From UBA11524 sp964391995 (GTDB taxonomy: Bacteria > Bacillota > Clostridia > Christensenellales > Aristaeellaceae), in assembly GCA_964391995.1 (NCBI GenBank), contig CAYMOM010000062.1, forward strand, positions 1 to 11,409: a DNA stretch of 11,409 nt, read 5' to 3'. The notes under the pieces are model-generated. The model was not told where the DNA came from. It saw only the letters and a program-made list of their open reading frames with translations, and searched no databases. Positions 5,987 through 11,409 of this stretch are shown here, one piece after another. Within the stretch, counting starts at the first letter, position 1; each line of letters opens with the position of its first letter. The translations under genes were made by a program, and so were the position numbers.

Positions 5987-7744
5987 TTGCGTCATTTTGC
6001 CCGTATGCTGGCGTGCCTGCTGGCATTTGCGCCATGCGCCGCCCTGGCGGAGCTTTCCCTGGTGCCCAGTGCAGCCTGCGTTGCCGCCGGGAATGCGGTG
6101 GATTTCACCCTTTCCGGCCAGGCCGGCGAAAGCTATGCCTATACCCTGTACAGGGAAGGGGAGGCCCTTTTCACCCGGGAAACAGGGGAAACAGCGGTTT
6201 CCTATCTGCCCAGGGAAACCGGTGCCTACACCCTGATGGTGACCGCCCGGGAGGAAACCGCCCAGGCGGATTTCACCGTGACAGACCCGCTTTCCTGCAC
6301 CCTGCCGCAGCTGCCCCAAACCATTGCCGCCGGTGAGCCGCTGCTGCCTGCGCCCTGCGCCGCCGGCGGGCTGGCGCCATACACCTATGTATACGCCCTC
6401 TCCGGCCCCGATGGGGAAAAGGCCTGGGCAGCGGATGCCGCCTGGCACTGGGTGCCTGCCCGGGCGGGAGCCTATCACCTGACCGTCATCGCCACCGATG
6501 CCCTGGGCAACCAGGCCCGGGCCGAAGCCGACCTGACCGTCACCGACGGGACGGGGATTTCCGTGCTGCCCGGCGGCGGCGCACTGCTGGCCCATGGGGG
6601 CCAAAAAAGCTGGATGGTGTACGCCCCCGGGGCATGGACAGCCACCACCGGGGATGACTTCCTGCAGCTGGATACCGGGGAGGGACTTTCCGGCGAAAGC
6701 CTGTGCATCACCGTAACCCAGGCCACGGACACACCCCGCCAGGGCAGCGTGACCCTGCGCAGCGGCGATGCCGCCATGGTGCTGCAGGTGAGGCAATCCG
6801 CCGCCCAGGGCGTGGATGAGGAGCTTTCCCTTCTCCCCCCGGCAGAGCCTGTGCTGGTGGAGGGCGCCGAGCACACGGCCTGGCTGAATGCGGATGGGGC
6901 AAAAACCTTTGCCGTTGCCTGCGCCGGCAGCTGGACAGCCACCGCCCGGGAGGATTTCATCCACATCGATGCCGCTGAGGGCAGCCTGACCCTTTCCGTG
7001 GACGAGCCCCAGCCCGGCACGGCCCGGGCCGGCCTGGTGACCATCGCCACCGGCGACAGCGCGGCTTATGTGCATGTGTATCAGCCGGCAGGCAAGGTGC
7101 AGGCCGGCACAGCAGAGGAAGTTCCGCTGCCGGAAACCCAGGCGGAAGGCTTCACCCTGCACAGCCAGTCCTGCGGATACTGGCAGGACAAGCCCTATGG
7201 GCGCACCAACCTGCAGCAGTCCGGCTGCGCCATTTTTGCCCTGAGCCACGCCCTGCAGTGCCTGGGATTCCAGGGGGAGGAAACCACCCCGGAGTACCTG
7301 GCGGCCCACTACGCAGCTTCCCTGCGGGAAGGCGGTACGGTGAACAGCTACCTGGTGGGCCACGCGGCGGATGACCTGGGCTTCAAAACCCGGTATGACC
7401 TGTACGACAGCCTGCCTGCCATCAGGGAAAAGCTGCAGGAGGGTGCAGTGTTCTCCTTTGCGGTGGTCAGCGGGCACATCGCCATGGTGGCAGGCCAGAG
7501 CCAGGACGGCACCATGTTCCGCATTATCGATTCCGCACCCTCTGCCACCTGGGAGCGCATTCAGAACGCCCGGCTGTACATGCAGACGGCGGATGGCGGC
7601 TTTGCCCCCATGGAGAGCCTGCGGGATGTGCCCGGCCTGCGCTATTACATCGAAACGGGCTGCTTCGGCGGCGCGGAATACTGGCTGGAGGCGGACTATG
7701 TGGCCCGCCGCGGCGTCCGGCTGATTCAGCTGCGGGAGGAATAG
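5987..7744 (+). CDS. Secreted protein with Ig-like, BACON-like and C39-like cysteine peptidase domains
   Basis: The start is read as TTG 5987 because GGAGG (5974-5978) lies 8 bases upstream; the ATG at 5972 overlaps that site. The 585-residue product opens with a signal peptide (RHFARMLACLLAFAPCAALA, cleavage before ELS). Residues about 22-100 and 105-186 look like Ig/PKD-type beta domains, each closing with a TVTD strand. Two BACON-like domains follow, about 191-270 (WTATTGDDFLQLD, RQGSVTLRSGD, VLQVRQ) and 283-367 (WTATAREDFIHID, RAGLVTIATGD, YVHVYQ). The C-terminal 200 residues resemble a C39-like papain-fold peptidase: QQSGCAIFALSHAL with probable nucleophile C414, SGHIAMVAG with H497, and RIIDSAPS with D515. 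No membrane anchor or sortase motif is seen at the C terminus (LIQLREE). A role in extracellular peptide or glycoconjugate binding and cleavage is inferred; substrate unknown. It may be co-transcribed with spoIIID, 67 bases downstream. Confidence 0.8.
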   Translation: MRHFARMLACLLAFAPCAALAELSLVPSAACVAAGNAVDFTLSGQAGESYAYTLYREGEALFTRETGETAVSYLPRETGAYTLMVTAREETAQADFTVTDPLSCTLPQLPQTIAAGEPLLPAPCAAGGLAPYTYVYALSGPDGEKAWAADAAWHWVPARAGAYHLTVIATDALGNQARAEADLTVTDGTGISVLPGGGALLAHGGQKSWMVYAPGAWTATTGDDFLQLDTGEGLSGESLCITVTQATDTPRQGSVTLRSGDAAMVLQVRQSAAQGVDEELSLLPPAEPVLVEGAEHTAWLNADGAKTFAVACAGSWTATAREDFIHIDAAEGSLTLSVDEPQPGTARAGLVTIATGDSAAYVHVYQPAGKVQAGTAEEVPLPETQAEGFTLHSQSCGYWQDKPYGRTNLQQSGCAIFALSHALQCLGFQGEETTPEYLAAHYAASLREGGTVNSYLVGHAADDLGFKTRYDLYDSLPAIREKLQEGAVFSFAVVSGHIAMVAGQSQDGTMFRIIDSAPSATWERIQNARLYMQTADGGFAPMESLRDVPGLRYYIETGCFGGAEYWLEADYVARRGVRLIQLREE

Positions 7745-7763
7745 CCCCGGGGTTCTTGCGGCA

Positions 7764-7789
7764 TTTGCCAGCGCATAGGCTTTGGCAAA
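7764..7789. repeat. Inverted repeat upstream of spoIIID
   Basis: TTTGCCA (7764-7770) and TGGCAAA (7783-7789) form a 7-bp perfect inverted repeat around 12 bases, 22 bases before the spoIIID start. It lacks a T-tract and so is not a terminator. It could be a protein-binding site or a leader hairpin, or chance. Confidence 0.35.
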
Positions 7790-7811
7790 CGCCACAAGGA
7801 GGCATCCCCCC

Positions 7812-8060
7812 ATGGACGAAAGCATCCGCCTGCGCTGCCTGAGCATTGCCGCCTATATGATCGACCGCCACGCCACCGTGCGCCAGGCTGCCCGGGCCTT
7901 TGGCATATCCAAGTCCTCTGTCCACAAGGACATGGGCCAGCGCCTGCCGGGCATTGACAGGCAGCTGGGCAGGCAGGTGGCTGCCCTGATGCAATACAAC
8001 AAGGCTGTGCGCCACCTGCGGGGCGGCGCAGCCACCAAAGCAAAGTACCGGAAAAGCTGA
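7812..8060 (+). CDS. spoIIID: Sporulation transcription regulator SpoIIID
   Basis: SpoIIID is a small DNA-binding protein of the mother cell that adjusts the SigE regulon and prepares expression of SigK during spore formation. The product is 82 residues, slightly shorter than the Bacillus protein. The helix-turn-helix covers about residues 22-41 (TVRQAARAFGISKSSVHKDM), followed by QRLPGIDRQL and the highly conserved VRHLRGGAATKAKYRK basic tail. ATG 7812 is chosen over the in-frame ATG at 7782 because AAGGAGG (7796-7802) lies 9 bases ahead of it and the family starts here. It sits between a secreted protein gene and nnr on the same strand. No clear SigE promoter is visible in the 67-bp gap. 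Confidence 0.95.
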   Translation: MDESIRLRCLSIAAYMIDRHATVRQAARAFGISKSSVHKDMGQRLPGIDRQLGRQVAALMQYNKAVRHLRGGAATKAKYRKS

Positions 8061-8077
8061 TGCATAGGAGGCACGCT

Positions 8078-9523
8078 ATGTTCACCACCATCACCCCCGG
8101 CGCCATGCAGGCGCTGGAACAGCAATACATGCAGGCGCACGGCGTTCCCGGCGCGCTCCTGATGGAGCATGCTGCCCAGGCCGTCTGCACTGCCCTGCAG
8201 CGGCATATCCCCGGCGGACGCGCCCTTTTCCTGTGCGGGCCGGGCAACAATGGGGGCGATGGCTATGCCGCGGCCCGGCTGTGGCAGGTCATGGGCGGCA
8301 CCGCTGCGGTGATGGAGCTTTCCGCCGCAGCTCATGGCGATGCAGGCATGAACCGCCGCCTGGCCCTGGAGGCCGGGGTGAGCATTCGGCCTGCTGCGCT
8401 GCCGCTGCCGCCCTGCGATATGCTGGTGGATGCTCTGTTTGGCACAGGGCTGTCCCGGCCGGCGGAAGGCCTGGCGGCGGAGCTGATCCGGGCCATGAAC
8501 CAAGGCGACACCCCTGTGCTGGCGGTGGACATACCCTCCGGCCTTGATGGGGAAACGGGCCGGGCGCTGGGGGAGACGGTTTCTGCGGTGGAAACTGTTA
8601 CCTTTCACCGGGTGAAGCAAGGCCTGCTGCTGCGCCAGGGACCGGCCTGCGCGGGGAAAATTACCCTTGCGCCCATTCTGATTCCCCAAAACTACGGCGA
8701 TGCGCCGGGCCTGCACTGGATGGACAGGCAGGATGTGTCCCGGCTGATTCCCCCGCGCCCGGCGGACTGCCACAAGGGCAGCTTTGGCCGGGTGGTGATT
8801 TTCGCCGGCAGCGAAGGCATGGCAGGTGCGGCAGCCTTTGCCGCCGGTGCAGCGGTGAAGGCCGGCGCTGGCCTGACCACCGTGCTTTGCCGGCAGGCTG
8901 TGCTGCCCATTGTGCAGGCCCTGGCCCCGGGCGCTACCTGCCAGCCGCTTAGCCGGGCGGATGTTCCCCGGCTGCTGGCCCAGGCGGATGCCGCCGTGGC
9001 GGGCTGCGGCCTGGGCCTGGAAACTGATGCACTGCCGGTGCTGGCCCATTTCCGCCAGGCTGCCTGTCCGGTGGTGTGGGATGCGGACGCCCTGAACCTG
9101 CTGGCCCGGACAGGCGAAACCCTGCCGGCAAACGCTGTCATCACCCCGCACCCGGGAGAAGCTGCCCGGCTGCTGGGCTGGACGGTGCAGCAGGTGGCGG
9201 AGGACCCCCTCGGTGCCCTATCCGCCCTGCAACGGCGCTATGGCTGCCATGTGCTGCTGAAGGGCGCCCGCAGCCTGATGACCGATGGCACCTGCACCGC
9301 CGTGAATGTCACCGGCTCCCCGGCGCTGGCAAAGGGCGGCAGCGGGGATGTGCTTTCCGGCATGCTGGGGGCACTGCTGGCAAGGCGCCTGCCCTGCACC
9401 CAGCTGGAAGCCATGCAGCTGGCAGCGCTGCTCCACGGTGAAGCCGGCATCCGCGCTGCCGGGCAGTGGGGCGAAAACTGCGTAACCCCCATGGAGCTGA
9501 TCCGGAGCATTCGCCTGGACTGA
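8078..9523 (+). CDS. nnr: Bifunctional NAD(P)H-hydrate epimerase / ADP-dependent NAD(P)H-hydrate dehydratase
   Basis: This enzyme repairs NADHX and NADPHX, damaged hydrated forms of the cofactors. The 481-residue protein holds both activities. The N-terminal YjeF_N epimerase domain (about 1-210) has GPGNNGGDG (54-62), VDALFGTG (117-124) and DIPSG (151-155). The C-terminal ribokinase-like dehydratase domain (about 220-481) has HKGSFGRV (232-239), DADALN (335-340), ITPHPGE (355-361) and the nucleotide-site motif KGGSGDVL (419-426) with catalytic D424. AGGAGG at 8066-8071 sets the start at 8078; the ATG at 8060 overlaps the spoIIID stop and lies upstream of that site. Only 17 bases separate it from spoIIID, so the two are probably on one transcript. 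acpS, a frequent neighbour in Clostridia, is not adjacent. Confidence 0.95.
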   Translation: MFTTITPGAMQALEQQYMQAHGVPGALLMEHAAQAVCTALQRHIPGGRALFLCGPGNNGGDGYAAARLWQVMGGTAAVMELSAAAHGDAGMNRRLALEAGVSIRPAALPLPPCDMLVDALFGTGLSRPAEGLAAELIRAMNQGDTPVLAVDIPSGLDGETGRALGETVSAVETVTFHRVKQGLLLRQGPACAGKITLAPILIPQNYGDAPGLHWMDRQDVSRLIPPRPADCHKGSFGRVVIFAGSEGMAGAAAFAAGAAVKAGAGLTTVLCRQAVLPIVQALAPGATCQPLSRADVPRLLAQADAAVAGCGLGLETDALPVLAHFRQAACPVVWDADALNLLARTGETLPANAVITPHPGEAARLLGWTVQQVAEDPLGALSALQRRYGCHVLLKGARSLMTDGTCTAVNVTGSPALAKGGSGDVLSGMLGALLARRLPCTQLEAMQLAALLHGEAGIRAAGQWGENCVTPMELIRSIRLD

Positions 9524-9570
9524 AAAAAGTGCCGTGCCTCTCAAATGCGAGAAGCACGGCGCTGCTTTTT
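9523..9570. terminator. Bidirectional intrinsic terminator between nnr and pyrH
   Basis: GCCGTGCCTCTC (9531-9542) pairs with GAGAAGCACGGC (9549-9560), 11 of 12 positions, around AAATGC. An A-run (9523-9528) lies on the left and TTTTT (9566-9570) on the right, so both convergent genes can be terminated. It occupies nearly the whole 48-bp gap. Confidence 0.85.
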
Positions 9571-9571
9571 A

Positions 9572-10282
9572 TCAGGGGTGAACAAAGGTGCCGATGTCGC
9601 TGCCCTCCAGCACGCGGATCAGGTTTCTGGGGTCGTCCAGGCCAAATACCCGCACCATGGGCAGGGCGTTTTCAGCACACAGGGCAAAGGCGGCGGCGTC
9701 CATCACCTTCAGGTTCTGGGCCAGGGCATCCCGGTAGGTAATGTCCTTGATCAGCCTGGCGCTGGGGTCTTTGTTGGGGTCGGCGGTGTAAACACCGTCA
9801 ATGTTCTTGGCCATCAGGATGGCGTCCACCTGCATTTCAATGGCCCGCAGTGCCACAGCCGTATCGGTGGAGAAGAAGGGATTGCCGCTGCCGGCGGCAA
9901 ACAGCACAATCCGTCCTTCCGCCAGGTGCCGGCGGGCCGCCATGGCGTTGAAAGGCTCGCAGAAGCGGTTCATGTCCACGGCGGACTGCACCACCGCATC
10001 CAGGCCGGCCTTGCGCAGGGCATCTGCTACGCACAGGCAGTTGATCACCGTGCCCAGCATGCCCATCTGGTCGGCAGTAACGGCATCCATGTTGGCGGCG
10101 GGGCCTTGGCGGCCGCGCCAGATGTTCCCGGCGCCAATCACCACGCCGATCTCCGTGCCCAGGTCATGCATGTCACGGATGATTTCCGCAGTTTCCCTCA
10201 CCTTGTCAAAATCGAACAGATCAGCGCCGGATTTCAGCGCCTCGCCGGAGAGCTTGAGCAGTACCCGCTTGTATACGGCCAT
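9572..10282 (-). CDS. pyrH: UMP kinase PyrH
   Basis: PyrH phosphorylates UMP to UDP with ATP, an essential step of pyrimidine nucleotide synthesis. The protein has 236 residues, the usual bacterial size, and belongs to the amino acid kinase fold. Motifs are LLKLSGEAL (8-16), GAGNIWRG (50-57), ADQMGMLGTVIN (70-81) in the UMP/effector region, GSGNPFFSTDTA (131-142) and KNIDGVYTADPNKDP (159-173) at the ATP site. The start at 10282 follows AAAGGAGG; the ATG at 10318 is rejected because it overlaps the promoter. In most Bacillota pyrH lies in rpsB-tsf-pyrH-frr. Here it stands alone with its own promoter, converging on nnr, so the translation-linked cluster is split in this genome. Confidence 0.97.
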   Translation of the reverse strand: MAVYKRVLLKLSGEALKSGADLFDFDKVRETAEIIRDMHDLGTEIGVVIGAGNIWRGRQGPAANMDAVTADQMGMLGTVINCLCVADALRKAGLDAVVQSAVDMNRFCEPFNAMAARRHLAEGRIVLFAAGSGNPFFSTDTAVALRAIEMQVDAILMAKNIDGVYTADPNKDPSARLIKDITYRDALAQNLKVMDAAAFALCAENALPMVRVFGLDDPRNLIRVLEGSDIGTFVHP

Positions 10283-10316
10283 GGGAAGAACCTCCTTTGC
10301 ATTCGCACTGTCTGGC

Positions 10317-10346
10317 ATTATATACCCAAAGGGGCAGTTTGGTCAA
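10317..10346 (-). promoter_or_regulatory. SigA-type promoter of pyrH
   Basis: On the minus strand TTGACC (10346-10341) is followed after 18 bases by TATAAT (10322-10317). The start would be near 10310, with a leader of about 28 bases. It begins just past the stop codon of the upstream esterase gene (10361). Confidence 0.8.
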
Positions 10347-10360
10347 TCGCGGCCTGGTTT

Positions 10361-11116
10361 TTATTCCGCTGCGCCCATGGCCCAGGGGATGAACTTCCTG
10401 ATTTCCTCATCCCAGAAGCCCCATTCGTGCACGGCGCCGGGCTTTTCATAGGCGGTCACGTCCCAGCCGCAGGCCTTCAGTGCAGGGATGAACCTCTGGT
10501 GCTGGCCGTACAGGAAATCTGCCGTGCCGCAGGAAACATACAGCCTGGGCGCACGGTCGGGCCTGTTCTTCATCAGGTGGAACAGGTCGTTTTCGCTGCC
10601 GGGCAGCTTGTCCAGGTCGCCAAACACCCGGGCCATCTGCGGATTCCGTATGCCGGCAATGTCCACCGCACCGGAAAAACTGCCGGCGGCGCCAAAACGC
10701 TCGGGGCAGGCCAGCGCCAGCTTCATGGCGCCGTAGCCGCCCATGGACAGGCCTGCCGCAAAGGTGTCCTCCGCCTTGTCCGAAAGGCGGAAAAAGCTGT
10801 GCATGGTCTGGGGCAGCTCCTGGCTGATGTAGTCCCAGTAGCGCTCGCCCCGGGCCTCATTGGCGTAAAAGCTGTGGTTCACCGCCGGCATGATCACCGC
10901 CAGGTTGCAGGCAGCGGCATAGCGCTCTACAGCGGTGCGGCGCATCCAGATGGAGTGATCGTCGCTGTAGCCGTGGAGCAGGTAAAGCACCTTGGGCAGC
11001 TGCCCGGCCTTGGCGGCCTCCATGCCGATGCCCTGGTTGGGTTCCGGCAGAATCACGTTGACGGTGGAGGCAACCTCCAGCGCCTGGGAAAAGAACTGAA
11101 CCTGAAGAAATGCCAT
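10361..11116 (-). CDS. FrmB/EstA-type serine esterase
   Basis: This is an alpha/beta-hydrolase of 251 residues in the esterase D family that contains S-formylglutathione hydrolases and tributyrin esterases. YLLHGYSDD (45-53) gives the oxyanion region. GLSMGGYGA (122-130) holds the nucleophile S124, CGTADFLYG (196-204) the acid D200, and AVHEWGFWDE (228-237) the base H230. There is no signal peptide, so it acts in the cytoplasm. The substrate is likely a short-chain acyl or acetyl ester, but it cannot be read from the sequence. AGGAGG upstream supports ATG 11116. It starts 17 bases after the truncated toxin gene on the same strand and may be transcribed from the toxin-antitoxin promoter outside the window. 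No terminator separates it from pyrH. Confidence 0.88.
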   Translation of the reverse strand: MAFLQVQFFSQALEVASTVNVILPEPNQGIGMEAAKAGQLPKVLYLLHGYSDDHSIWMRRTAVERYAAACNLAVIMPAVNHSFYANEARGERYWDYISQELPQTMHSFFRLSDKAEDTFAAGLSMGGYGAMKLALACPERFGAAGSFSGAVDIAGIRNPQMARVFGDLDKLPGSENDLFHLMKNRPDRAPRLYVSCGTADFLYGQHQRFIPALKACGWDVTAYEKPGAVHEWGFWDEEIRKFIPWAMGAAE

Positions 11117-11133
11117 GGGAACACCTCCTGCAC

Positions 11134-11316
11134 TTACATATCATCCTGGGGCTGCTGGTTCAGCAAAATGCGCAGATAATCCCGCCGGGCATACGGCACC
11201 CGGTCGATGAACACATCCATCCCGCTAGCCCGGTAGAAAATCAGATCATTTCCGCTTTTCAGAAACCGAACATCGCTTTCCGCCTGGGCAGCGAGAGAAA
11301 GGTGCAGCTTATTCAT
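11134..11316 (-). pseudogene. RelE/ParE-type toxin with an internal deletion
   Basis: The 60-residue frame joins the start of a RelE/ParE toxin (MNKLHLSLAAQ) directly to its C-terminal part (ESDVRFLKSGNDLIFYRASG, then VFIDRVPYARRDYLRILL). From memory of the family, a full toxin has about 100 residues, with two helices and the first beta strands between these parts. About 40 residues are thus missing, in frame, near residues 11-12. The lost helices form the helical layer of the fold and contact the antitoxin, so the product is probably inactive. The start at 11316 overlaps the antitoxin stop by 8 bases (ATGAATAA), a sign of translational coupling. It could still be expressed as a shortened protein, so the pseudogene call is an inference. 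Confidence 0.7.
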
Positions 11317-11409
11317 GGCTGAGCCCCAAACGTTCTTCCACATCCTCCAGGGGCAGCCAGCCTTCTGTTTCGCCAGAGCGGCGCCCCTGGGCCAGCTCGT
11401 TCATCAGGC
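11309..11409 (-). CDS. Antitoxin of a type II toxin-antitoxin pair (3' end only)
   Basis: Thirty-two C-terminal residues are visible, ending in GWLPLEDVEERLGLSHE. Their acidic character and the GW-L-LEDV-E-LG pattern fit the C terminus of Phd/RelB-type antitoxins paired with RelE/ParE toxins. The assignment rests mainly on the overlapping toxin remnant downstream. The DNA-binding N terminus and the promoter lie beyond the right edge of the window. Confidence 0.55.
   Translation of the reverse strand, partial: LMNELAQGRRSGETEGWLPLEDVEERLGLSHE

Noticed and set aside
7745..7811. SigE promoter for spoIIID
   Set aside because: GCATAGGCT resembles a SigE -10 only partly and no matching -35 stands at the right distance.
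5945..7846. 633-codon open frame antisense to the secreted protein gene
   Set aside because: It covers the promoter and start of the plus-strand gene and shows no domain. It is a codon-bias shadow.
7853..9151. 432-codon minus-strand frame opposite spoIIID and nnr
   Set aside because: Both plus-strand genes are secure, and the antisense product shows no recognisable motif.
9545..11179. 544-codon plus-strand frame across pyrH and the esterase
   Set aside because: It spans two clear minus-strand genes and the gap between them, with shadow-type composition.

Overview
The window comes from a GC-rich, spore-forming member of the Clostridia (Bacillota). The evidence is an intact SpoIIID sporulation regulator, a YlbJ-type sporulation membrane protein, a groESL operon under a perfect CIRCE operator, strong AGGAGG ribosome binding sites, and promoters of the housekeeping (SigA) type. 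Several gene types (GMP synthase without an amidotransferase domain, a very short FakA C-terminal-like protein) recall gut Clostridia, but I cannot name a genus from sequence alone.

Layout. Left block, minus strand (1-2020): the start of a GMP synthase ATP-pyrophosphatase gene that runs off the window, an unrecognised 112-residue protein, and mutY, whose last 16 residues and stop codon lie in a palindromic repeat. A 236-bp divergent region (2021-2256) holds the mutY promoter and the groE promoter with CIRCE. The groES-groL operon (2257-4194) follows on the plus strand and ends at a strong terminator. Next comes a nucleoside phosphorylase pseudogene (4278-4650) with two internal deletions and a frameshift, closed by a bidirectional terminator.

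Middle block: two minus-strand genes, a small freestanding FakA C-terminal-like protein and a YlbJ-type membrane protein. The latter diverges from a plus-strand run of three genes: a secreted multidomain protein (two Ig-like regions, two BACON-like domains and a C39-like cysteine protease domain) started from TTG, spoIIID, and the bifunctional NAD(P)HX repair enzyme nnr. A second bidirectional terminator lies between nnr and the convergent pyrH.

Right block, minus strand (9572-11409): pyrH with its own strong promoter and outside the usual rpsB-tsf-pyrH-frr setting, an FrmB/EstA-type serine esterase, and a toxin-antitoxin remnant. In the remnant the antitoxin end overlaps a RelE/ParE toxin that has lost about 40 internal residues.

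Most genes are ordinary chromosomal housekeeping, stress, repair and sporulation genes. No RNA gene, CRISPR array, insertion sequence or prophage is visible. The items most worth following are the BACON/C39-like secreted protein, the repeat-derived MutY tail, the stand-alone domains of GMP synthase and FakA type, and two degraded genes with clean internal deletions.
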